Shown: one piece after another, positions 56,948-64,000 of the stretch | Layout of the letters: each line of letters opens with the position of its first letter | Numbering within the stretch: the first letter of the stretch is position 1 | NCBI GenBank assembly: GCA_003599145.1 | Contig: QZIT01000006.1 | Coordinates: 124,001 to 188,000, forward strand | Reading direction: 5' to 3' | Length of the DNA: 64,000 nucleotides | DNA from: Candidatus Woesearchaeota archaeon | GTDB lineage: Archaea > Nanobdellota > Nanobdellia > Woesearchaeales > UBA9642 | Program-made: the position numbers and the translations under genes | Notes under the pieces: model-generated | Databases searched by the model: none | What the model was told of the DNA's origin: nothing | Seen by the model: only the letters and a program-made list of their open reading frames with translations

Positions 56948-57487
56948 TTATACATGCAAAGAATTTCTGTACATGCTGTCAATATAGTCTTGAACGCCTA
57001 AATCCTCAGAGCCGAATCCAGAAGGCAACAATTCAGCAGTATTGGTTACTATGATTTCTTGAAAATCAGAGCTTGTAAGAATAACTTCAATAGGTTTACC
57101 GTTAACACTTGCTGCTTCATGAAGCACTTGTCTGCAGGCGCCGCAGGGTGCAGTTGCTTTTGTTGTCTCTTCATACGCATCTTGAGCAAGCCATTTGCGT
57201 GCAGTGATGGCAATCCGTTTCAAGTCATACTCTCGTCTGTTAAATGCCTGAAAAAGCGCGCTTCTCTCTGCGCAGATGGTGAGTCCATAAGAAGCATTTT
57301 CAACATTTGCACCAAGAATAATGAGACCTGTTTCTGTCATCAACGCTGCGCCAACTGAAAAATGAGAGTAAGGGCAATAAGAGCCTTTCGTAGCGTTCAT
57401 TGCCTGATGAATGAGGTTTTGTACGCTTGATTCTAATGTGACAATACTATGATACGTTTCCATGCGCTCAGAACAGCTTTGAAGCAC
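56948..57487 (-). CDS. cdd: Cytidine deaminase
   Basis: CPYSHFSVGAALMTETG; NVENASYGLTICAERSALFQAF; PCGACRQVLHE. Confidence 0.93.
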   Translation of the reverse strand: MLQSCSERMETYHSIVTLESSVQNLIHQAMNATKGSYCPYSHFSVGAALMTETGLIILGANVENASYGLTICAERSALFQAFNRREYDLKRIAITARKWLAQDAYEETTKATAPCGACRQVLHEAASVNGKPIEVILTSSDFQEIIVTNTAELLPSGFGSEDLGVQDYIDSMYRNSLHV

Positions 57488-57495
57488 TTAAAGAT

Positions 57496-58245
57496 ATGTT
57501 GTATAGAAACAGACAACTTTTTATACAGAAACATACTTCTCGACCTATGCAACGGTCATTTAAGAATCTGCAATTGACAAAACAGGAGTTTGCTCTTTAT
57601 GAAACGCTGCTAAAGAGTGGGCCTTTGCCTATCGTGAGCATTGCAAAACAGTCTGCTGTCAATAGAAGTTACTGTTATGAATTGCTGGAAAAACTTTCAG
57701 TAAAAGGTTTTGTTTCAAAAATACTGATTAATAATAAAATTCATTGGCAGGCACTCTCGCGAACTAAAATTCTGTATGCATTGGACAGCTACAGAGAAAA
57801 ACTCAATACGTATCTTGAGAACATTGAACAAAAATATAAGCCTGAAACACCAAGAAGCATAGCTCTCTTTAAAGGAACAAAAGGAGTGCGCTCTCTTTTG
57901 GAAGATATTACAGTATCAAAAACAAAAGTGGTTGGTTTTGGCATTAAGGGAAAGCTCAAGCAGTTTTTTCCTTATTACTATCCGCATTTTGCTGATAAGA
58001 TTAAGCAATCTGATATTCCTTTTGAGCTTATCTTCCTGAAAAAGGGAAAACCTATTCCAACAGCAAAAACAAAATATAAATCCTTTCCAGAGGCATTAGA
58101 TTCTTCTGTAGAAATCAATGTCTATGAAGATAAAACCATTCTCATTTTTTGGAAAGACCCTGTTGAAGCAATAGAAATTGTTGACAAGGACGTTGCCAAC
58201 AGTTTCCGAAATTTTCATAAGTTGTTTTGGGACCAGTTGAAATAG
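57496..58245 (+). CDS. TrmB-family transcriptional regulator
   Basis: N-terminal HTH (LTKQEFALYETLLKSGPLPIVSIAKQSAVNRSYCYELLEKL) plus sensor domain. Confidence 0.8.
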   Translation: MLYRNRQLFIQKHTSRPMQRSFKNLQLTKQEFALYETLLKSGPLPIVSIAKQSAVNRSYCYELLEKLSVKGFVSKILINNKIHWQALSRTKILYALDSYREKLNTYLENIEQKYKPETPRSIALFKGTKGVRSLLEDITVSKTKVVGFGIKGKLKQFFPYYYPHFADKIKQSDIPFELIFLKKGKPIPTAKTKYKSFPEALDSSVEINVYEDKTILIFWKDPVEAIEIVDKDVANSFRNFHKLFWDQLK

Positions 58246-58249
58246 CTGT

Positions 58250-58513
58250 TCACGTTTCCATAAGTTTGTATGCTGCATACAGTTTATCTGCGTGAGCCAA
58301 ACAAACACCTAAAGCATACCATCCTGCTTTCTTTAGCGCGCTGTGCTTTTCGTCTATTTTTTCTTGTTCGAGTGCTTTATTCAATGCATACTTGCCTACG
58401 CCATACAACACAGGGATTTCATAAGCGCCAGTTAGCCTTGAAAAACTTCCCATAATGATGCCCTGTAATGTTTGGTGCACTGGCCTTCTGAAGAGCGGGT
58501 TTTGTAGATTCAT
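58250..58513 (-). CDS. Hypothetical small protein
   Basis: ORF; SD-like GGAGG upstream on the minus strand. Confidence 0.5.
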   Translation of the reverse strand: MNLQNPLFRRPVHQTLQGIIMGSFSRLTGAYEIPVLYGVGKYALNKALEQEKIDEKHSALKKAGWYALGVCLAHADKLYAAYKLMET

Positions 58514-58623
58514 AGTCTCAACCTCCTTTTTAACGTATAACGTAAACCAACTATTTATATATTCTCCCCCACCTAGTGTAGAGTAATAGTAACCTTTATA
58601 TATTTGTGTATCTTTTTAATGGC

Positions 58624-59370
58624 ATGGATGCTGTCTATCTGGAAAAAATAGGCCTGACAAAGAATGAAAGCATTATTTATCTTACGCTATTACGCATAGG
58701 CACATCAAAGACAGGCAACCTCCTAAAATCTGCAAAAATAAATTCCGGAAAAATCTATGAAATCCTTGAGGCATTAAAGCAAAAAGGGTTGGTCAGTGAA
58801 ACTATACAAGATAGAGTAAAATATTTTACTGCAGCTCCCCCTCAGCAAGTGCTACACTATATTGAAATGAAAAAAAATGCAGTGCTTGAGCAGGAAGCCA
58901 TTGCTCAAAAAATGATCCCTCAATTGACGGTATTAAGAAAAGAACATCTGGAAAACAAAAAAATTCTTGTCTATACAGGCTTTAGAGGAATTATAACCGC
59001 AGCAGAAGAAGCCTTGGAAAATACTCCTGCAGGACAGGAAATTTTATCTTTGGGCATATCTGATATTAATGCAAAGTATCAGCATTACTGGGTGAAATGG
59101 GAGAAAATGAGGCAGAAGAAAAAAATAGCTGCAAGGTATGTTCTTTCAGAAAAAGGAATTATTTACAACGATTTAAAAAAAGAAAAACGAATTCAGTTAA
59201 AAATTCTAGAACTCGACACCCCTGTAGGCGTAGACATCTATGGAAAAGATAAAATACTCATTCTGCATTACCAAGAACCTGTAACCTGCACGCTGATTTA
59301 TGATGAGCATACGGCAACATCGTTTAAATCTTTTTTTGAAGCCATGTGGAAAACAGCAAAGAAACCTTGA
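58624..59370 (+). CDS. TrmB-family transcriptional regulator
   Basis: MDAVYLEKIGLTKNESIIYLTLLRIGTSKTGNLLKSAKINSGKIYEILEALKQKGLV. Confidence 0.88.
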   Translation: MDAVYLEKIGLTKNESIIYLTLLRIGTSKTGNLLKSAKINSGKIYEILEALKQKGLVSETIQDRVKYFTAAPPQQVLHYIEMKKNAVLEQEAIAQKMIPQLTVLRKEHLENKKILVYTGFRGIITAAEEALENTPAGQEILSLGISDINAKYQHYWVKWEKMRQKKKIAARYVLSEKGIIYNDLKKEKRIQLKILELDTPVGVDIYGKDKILILHYQEPVTCTLIYDEHTATSFKSFFEAMWKTAKKP

Positions 59371-59425
59371 TTGTCGTTGTAACAATAAGCGAAACATATA
59401 AAAACCATTGCTTGCTCTTGCCAGT

Positions 59426-60061
59426 ATGGTTAAGGCAATTTTCTTTGATTTGTGGGGAACCTTGGTTGAAACTACGGTCTATCCTAGTCCTATTAGGCAG
59501 GTAAAATACATCTTGGGCATTCAGGGAACATTTCAGGATTATATTCTAACCTTTGAACAGATATTCATGACTAAAACATTTTCTTCCTTGGAAGAAGGCT
59601 TTAGAGAGGTCTGCAAGGCGTTTGATATTGAGCCAACAAAAGACCAGTTAGATCAGTTAATAGGTTTATGGAATAAAAAGAATCTTATCAGCAAGCCTTA
59701 TCCTGAAACGCTTGAAGTTCTTGAAAAATTGCATAAAAAATTCAAATTAGTGTTAATCAGCAATACGGATTGTTTTTCTACTGAGCAAACATTGGACAAA
59801 TTTGACATGACGAAATACTTTGAAAAGATTGTCGTTTCCTATAAAGAGGGCAAATTAAAATCTCACCCTGAATTATTTGCAAACGCATTAAAGGAGTTAA
59901 AAATAAAGAAAGAAGATGCGATCATGATAGGAGATAGCATTGAAAGCGACATGGAAGGTGCTCAAGCAGCAGGTATAAAAGGAATATTGATAGATAGAAA
60001 AGATAGAAGGGAGTATGAGCATAAAATCATGAGCTTACTAGAAATAGAGGATGCGTTATGA
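59426..60061 (+). CDS. HAD-superfamily hydrolase
   Basis: AIFFDLWGTLVE; LISNTDCF; MIGDSIESDMEGAQAAGIKGILIDR. Confidence 0.92.
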   Translation: MVKAIFFDLWGTLVETTVYPSPIRQVKYILGIQGTFQDYILTFEQIFMTKTFSSLEEGFREVCKAFDIEPTKDQLDQLIGLWNKKNLISKPYPETLEVLEKLHKKFKLVLISNTDCFSTEQTLDKFDMTKYFEKIVVSYKEGKLKSHPELFANALKELKIKKEDAIMIGDSIESDMEGAQAAGIKGILIDRKDRREYEHKIMSLLEIEDAL

Positions 60062-60471
60062 ATTGCATATTCTGCAAAATCATCAAAAAAGAAATTCCCT
60101 GCAACTTGCTCTATGAAGATGAATCATGCTTTGTTTTTCTCGACATTAAGCCAATAACCAAAGGACATACGCTAGTAGTGCCTAAAAAACATTCTGAAAA
60201 TCTGTTGGATATAGAAGAAAAAGACGTGTTGCACTGTATGAACCTGATAAAAAAATTAGGCCCTAAAATTATGAAAGCCATGAAGGCAGATGGCTTTAAC
60301 GTAGGACAGAATAATTTCTCTGCAGCAGGACAAACGGTTATGCATACGCATTTTCATATTATCCCCAGATACAAAAACGACGGATTGAAAAATTGGCAAA
60401 ATAAAGATACTTCTGCAGATGCATTATTGCAGGCTGAAAAAGAAATTAAAAAAGCGTTACGTGTTCCATAA
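60058..60471 (+). CDS. HIT-family protein
   Basis: CIFCKIIKKEIPCNLLYEDE; QTVMHTHFHIIPRY. Confidence 0.94.
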   Translation: MNCIFCKIIKKEIPCNLLYEDESCFVFLDIKPITKGHTLVVPKKHSENLLDIEEKDVLHCMNLIKKLGPKIMKAMKADGFNVGQNNFSAAGQTVMHTHFHIIPRYKNDGLKNWQNKDTSADALLQAEKEIKKALRVP

Positions 60472-61635
60472 TGCTTCAAAATAAGCCCTGAAATTTTTAT
60501 AGAGCGCTTCTGAGCTTATTTCAAAGCAGCGCATGTCTTTCTCGAACATGAAAAAGATGACTTTGTTTCCCTTGTAGAGATTAATCTGCATGGGAATGCC
60601 TGATAATGCTTTCGGGAGTGAACGTACTTCGCTGATTTTTCCTGTTGGATCTCCTCCATGAATGAATTCTTCAAGGATGTCTTTTTTGTAATCAGGATCT
60701 CCCAGCAATCGCGCTTTAATGCCTTTTTTGACTCTCTCTTTGTGATAATTCCTGAACCAATCGCTGAGCTGCTCTCCCAAATGACCATAGGTTGCTCCTA
60801 TAACTTGATATTCGTCTCCTGATTCCAGTTCATCAAGCATTGATCTGAATCTTTCCGTCACTGGTTCAAATCCCTTGTAGACTAAAACGTCTTGGTTCCA
60901 AAGCAATAAAAATTGATCGTAGAAAGAATCTGCTAAGTCTTTATTTTTAATCCTTATCGCAATAACGTTTTTTGAATCACCAATTCTGATAATGACATTA
61001 TCTTTATAGATGTTTACGGTTGCAGGTGATGCCATGGCGTTGGGAATGACTTTTCCTTCTGCTAATCGCATGCCTTTTCGTTCTCGTTCATACCACTGTC
61101 TGCCTTCATCTGAATAGATTGTTTTGGTTTTAATGCCTATCTTTTCCCTAAACTGATACTGTTTTTTAAAATAATCGCTCATGCGAACATCTAATTCTCC
61201 AACAACATAGACATACATGGTGTCTCCTTTTTTGAGCACTTGCAAGGTATCTTTAAATGCTGTTTCCAATCCTTTCATTCCTCGAAACACCGTCGCTTCT
61301 GTTTTATACTTTGCAAGTGTTTTTTTTAAGAGCAATTCGGGAATGAGGTTTTTTATGGATTGTTTCTGCTCCTGTAATTTTTGCTCCTTTTCCTGCAAAT
61401 AATCTAAAATTCTTTCAGGAGATGCCGCTTCAAAGTGTTTTATGCCTTCTTCTATAACAGAACTGACCAGTCCTTTCTGCATCAATCTATCAAGAATTTC
61501 GTAAATTTTAGAGCTTGCAGCGCCTGATTTCTCAACAATAGGTCCTGTGGTTGCAGTTCCGAGTTCTAACAATGCCATGTAGACATTAATCTCAGATTTA
61601 GTTAATCCTATAGATTCCAGCAAGGAAGTGTCCAT
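60457..61635 (-). CDS. TrmB-family regulator with duplicated sensor domain
   Basis: LLESIGLTKSEINVYMALLELGTATTGPIVEKSGAASSKIYEILDRL, then two sensor-like copies. Confidence 0.85.
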   Translation of the reverse strand: MDTSLLESIGLTKSEINVYMALLELGTATTGPIVEKSGAASSKIYEILDRLMQKGLVSSVIEEGIKHFEAASPERILDYLQEKEQKLQEQKQSIKNLIPELLLKKTLAKYKTEATVFRGMKGLETAFKDTLQVLKKGDTMYVYVVGELDVRMSDYFKKQYQFREKIGIKTKTIYSDEGRQWYERERKGMRLAEGKVIPNAMASPATVNIYKDNVIIRIGDSKNVIAIRIKNKDLADSFYDQFLLLWNQDVLVYKGFEPVTERFRSMLDELESGDEYQVIGATYGHLGEQLSDWFRNYHKERVKKGIKARLLGDPDYKKDILEEFIHGGDPTGKISEVRSLPKALSGIPMQINLYKGNKVIFFMFEKDMRCFEISSEALYKNFRAYFEALWNT

Positions 61636-61760
61636 AGTTGTTTTAAGGCATTTTCCTATATAAAACTATTGTTTTCTCCCCCCTAAGGGTTAGGTAAGAT
61701 TTAAATACTAAGATAATCACTATATAGTAGTAATAATTAAAATAAAAGAGGGGGATACAC

Positions 61761-62384
61761 ATGAAAACCATAACCAAAATCGCAACAATCGCAGCAATTA
61801 TTGCCGCTTCATTTGCAAGCGCAAAAGCAGCACCAATCAACGGCAATGCAGAATACATTAAAAGCGAAGGCGAAGGAAAAAGCATGGTCGAAACCAACTT
61901 GTTTTATGAAGTTGCAGGCGTTAAAGGATTCACCTTTGTTGACTTCAATGAACAGGGTAATACTTACTTCGGAAAAACAACCTTCACGCCAAAATCAGGA
62001 AATGGCGTCAGAGCACAGATCATTCATGGGACAGCAATGCCAAATCAATACGGTATTGGTATAACCATGAAATTGCCAAAAGTTGCTGGTGTTTCAGGAA
62101 GCGTTTACAATGTTCCTTTGTGGGTTGACCGTGAAGGAGAACAACTCGAAAAGAATATTGTTGGTGTAAGCTTAGGAGCAAAACTTCCTTACGATATTGG
62201 CTTGTTCGCCTTCAATGAGTGGAATCTTAGAGGAGCAAATGGCATCGCATCAACCTATGGAGAGATTGGTGTAACAAAGAATGTTGGCCAATTTACCTTG
62301 ATGTACAATCCATCTTTGAACGGCAACGGTGATGCGACTCCAGAATTGGAACAGCGAGTGAGCATCGGATTTAATTTCAAGTAA
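61761..62384 (+). CDS. Secreted beta-strand-rich protein resembling an outer-membrane barrel
   Basis: Signal peptide MKTITKIATIAAIIAASFASAKAA; Gly/aromatic alternating strands; C-terminal RVSIGFNFK; GAGGGGG SD. Confidence 0.65.
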   Translation: MKTITKIATIAAIIAASFASAKAAPINGNAEYIKSEGEGKSMVETNLFYEVAGVKGFTFVDFNEQGNTYFGKTTFTPKSGNGVRAQIIHGTAMPNQYGIGITMKLPKVAGVSGSVYNVPLWVDREGEQLEKNIVGVSLGAKLPYDIGLFAFNEWNLRGANGIASTYGEIGVTKNVGQFTLMYNPSLNGNGDATPELEQRVSIGFNFK

Positions 62385-62440
62385 TTTTTTTCTTTTTTTT
62401 AAACCAATACCTATTTAAATGACTCTTTCTCATACGTAGC

Positions 62441-63763
62441 ATGATTGATTTAATCCTGCTCTTTAGCGTTGTTGGCGTTGTTATTTTCTTAGGATTTGCA
62501 GGAGAGATAGTTTTTAGAAAAACAAGCATCCCTGATATCATCTGGTTAATTCTTTTCGGGATTGTCATAGGCTCATTTTATGATGTGCAAGGAGCATCCA
62601 TCATTACTGATATTGCTCCTGTATTTACCACGTTTGCATTGATTTTCATCCTCTTTGAGGGTGCATTAAGCATCAACATCAGCGACTTATTTAAAAGCAT
62701 GTCCAAAACAACCGTCATAACCCTCCTCTCATTTGTTCTTGCAATTGCTGTTGTTACTGGTATTTTTTCAGCAGTGGGATTGCCCGTATTATACGGCATG
62801 CTGATAGGTGCTATTCTTGGAGGAACAACGTCTGCTGTTGTCATTCCTCTTTCTGAAAGGCTTGCCATCAAAAGCGAAACAGTCTCTATTTTGAAGCTCG
62901 AGTCTGCGCTCAACGATGTTTTGTGCGTTCTTGCAAGCATTACTTTTATAGGCATCATTGTAAATATTGCAAGCTTTTCGCTTTCCAAGGCATTAAATCA
63001 GCTTTTGGGAAGTTTTGCTATCGCTATTTTAATTGGAGTCGTTGTTGCACTTTTATGGATCCCTCTGTTGAAATTTATTCAAAAGCATGTTAAAAGTTAT
63101 CTGATTACTATAGCTTTAATGCTTATCCTCTATGCGTTTGTTGAGTATATTCATGCCAATGGAGCCATTGCATGTTTGGCTTTTGGTTTGGTTCTTGGCA
63201 ACTCAAAAAAAATCTACGAGCTTATGAGAAAAGACGACACCACTGCTGCGCTTTCGGGAACAGAGCGATTTTTTTATTCGCAGATTTCCTTTTTTGTCAA
63301 GGCATTCTTTTTTGTCTATATTGGAATGCTTATGGATTTTAGCAATCCCCTGCCGTTTATTATTGGGGGAGTCATCACCATAGCACTTTTCTTGATAAGG
63401 CCTGTTGCAATAGCGCCCTATGCAAGAAAGCTTGAACTCAAAGACAAGGCAGTGCTTGAAACGTTAATTCCCAAAGGATTAGCCGCCGCAGTTCTTGCTC
63501 AGCTACCTTCACAGATGGGCATTGAAATTTTTCAAGGATTTGAAAGCATGATTATGGCTGTTGTATTATACACTATTTTGCTAAGCTCCTTGTTCGTATT
63601 CCTGATAGAAAAAAATTGGTTTTTTGGCTTTACTGAGCTGTTCAGAAAATTAAGAGGGCTGCCTCCTTTGGCAAAGCCTGCTGAGGTCATGGTGCAAAAA
63701 GCAGATGAGGAAAAGAAAGCAGAAGCAAGGGAAGAAACAAAGAAACAACAGAAGAAAAAATAG
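62441..63763 (+). CDS. Cation:proton antiporter (CPA1/NhaP-like)
   Basis: LIFILFEGALSINI; SALNDVLCVLASI; about 12 TMs. Confidence 0.88.
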   Translation: MIDLILLFSVVGVVIFLGFAGEIVFRKTSIPDIIWLILFGIVIGSFYDVQGASIITDIAPVFTTFALIFILFEGALSINISDLFKSMSKTTVITLLSFVLAIAVVTGIFSAVGLPVLYGMLIGAILGGTTSAVVIPLSERLAIKSETVSILKLESALNDVLCVLASITFIGIIVNIASFSLSKALNQLLGSFAIAILIGVVVALLWIPLLKFIQKHVKSYLITIALMLILYAFVEYIHANGAIACLAFGLVLGNSKKIYELMRKDDTTAALSGTERFFYSQISFFVKAFFFVYIGMLMDFSNPLPFIIGGVITIALFLIRPVAIAPYARKLELKDKAVLETLIPKGLAAAVLAQLPSQMGIEIFQGFESMIMAVVLYTILLSSLFVFLIEKNWFFGFTELFRKLRGLPPLAKPAEVMVQKADEEKKAEAREETKKQQKKK

Positions 63764-63800
63764 GCAGATTTAAAAACAATTTCCTTTTTCTTTTTCCCAT

Positions 63801-63955
63801 GCGGGTGTAGTTCAGCCTGGTTTAGATCGCCACGCTCATAACGTGGATGTCGAGGGTTCAAATGAGATTTTTGCAAAAATCTCGCTAAATGCAGGGGTTT
63901 TGGTCAAGCCCCTTAATGCGAAAAGCAAAAATCTATGAAAGTCCCTCCACCCGCA
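63801..63955 (+). tRNA. tRNA with CAU anticodon (elongator Met or Ile2) with 79-nt T-loop intron
   Basis: GCGGGTG/CACCCGC; anticodon arm CCACG-CTCATAA-CGTGG; T-stem GAGGG/CCCTC interrupted. No GGG:CCC initiator anticodon stem. Confidence 0.85.
63863..63941 (+). other. Predicted 79-nt tRNA intron at position 59/60
   Basis: Removal gives GAGGG-TTCAAAT-CCCTC. BHB: TTCA/TGAA helix with AAT and AGT bulges; 10-bp inner helix AGATTTTTGC/GCAAAAATCT. Confidence 0.78.
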
Positions 63956-64000
63956 CCTTACACTTTCGCGGTGCAGTGTGGTACTGTGTAGTAATAGAAA

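Noticed and set aside
61643-61897. Minus ORF overlapping the start of the 61761 gene
   Set aside because: Antisense to a signal peptide; hydrophobic reverse complement only.
63532-63876. 114-aa minus ORF overlapping the tRNA 5' half and antiporter 3' end
   Set aside because: Antisense to antiporter coding sequence and to the tRNA; poly-Lys/Phe composition.
63864-63883. Palindrome GAGATTTTTGCAAAAATCTC considered as an isolated terminator or protein-binding site
   Set aside because: It lies inside the tRNA insertion and is better explained as part of the intron secondary structure.
1-64000. CRISPR arrays, rRNA genes, insertion sequences
   Set aside because: No regularly spaced direct repeats, no rRNA-like blocks and no transposase ORFs were visible.

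Overview
This 64 kb archaeal chromosomal window is densely coded on both strands. Archaeal markers include rpoE'/Spt4/eS24/eS31, Orc1/Cdc6, RtcB and archease, class III (type IV pilin-like) signal peptides, TrmB regulators, archaeal CCA-transferase, and TATA boxes about 25 nt before start codons. Gene content resembles a DPANN archaeon (Woesearchaeota/Pacearchaeota-like); that placement is inference. No rRNA, CRISPR array or obvious transposon was seen. The most striking signal is in the tRNA genes. Three of the four tRNAs (Val-CAC, Ala-GGC, CAU) carry insertions of 14, 23 and 79 nt at the same place in the T-loop (59/60). Each can be folded as a bulge-helix-bulge in which the invariant exon TTCR pairs with intron-terminal YGAA (imperfectly in Ala), and precise removal restores a canonical 7-nt T-loop. 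The window also encodes RtcB ligase, archease and CCA-adding enzyme. Other items of note: a bacterial-type LeuRS with a Nudix domain inside its editing region; an ArvA/B/C-like GTPase operon; an outer-membrane-barrel-like secreted protein; a three-copy uncharacterised domain; two Shine-Dalgarno-sequestering hairpins; tiny coupled ORFs; a toxin-antitoxin arrangement with 10-bp iterons; and a pilin-like ORF whose signal peptide lies upstream of its first ATG. The ORF track omits the edge-truncated ileS. Family assignments are from reading the protein sequences, with no database search.
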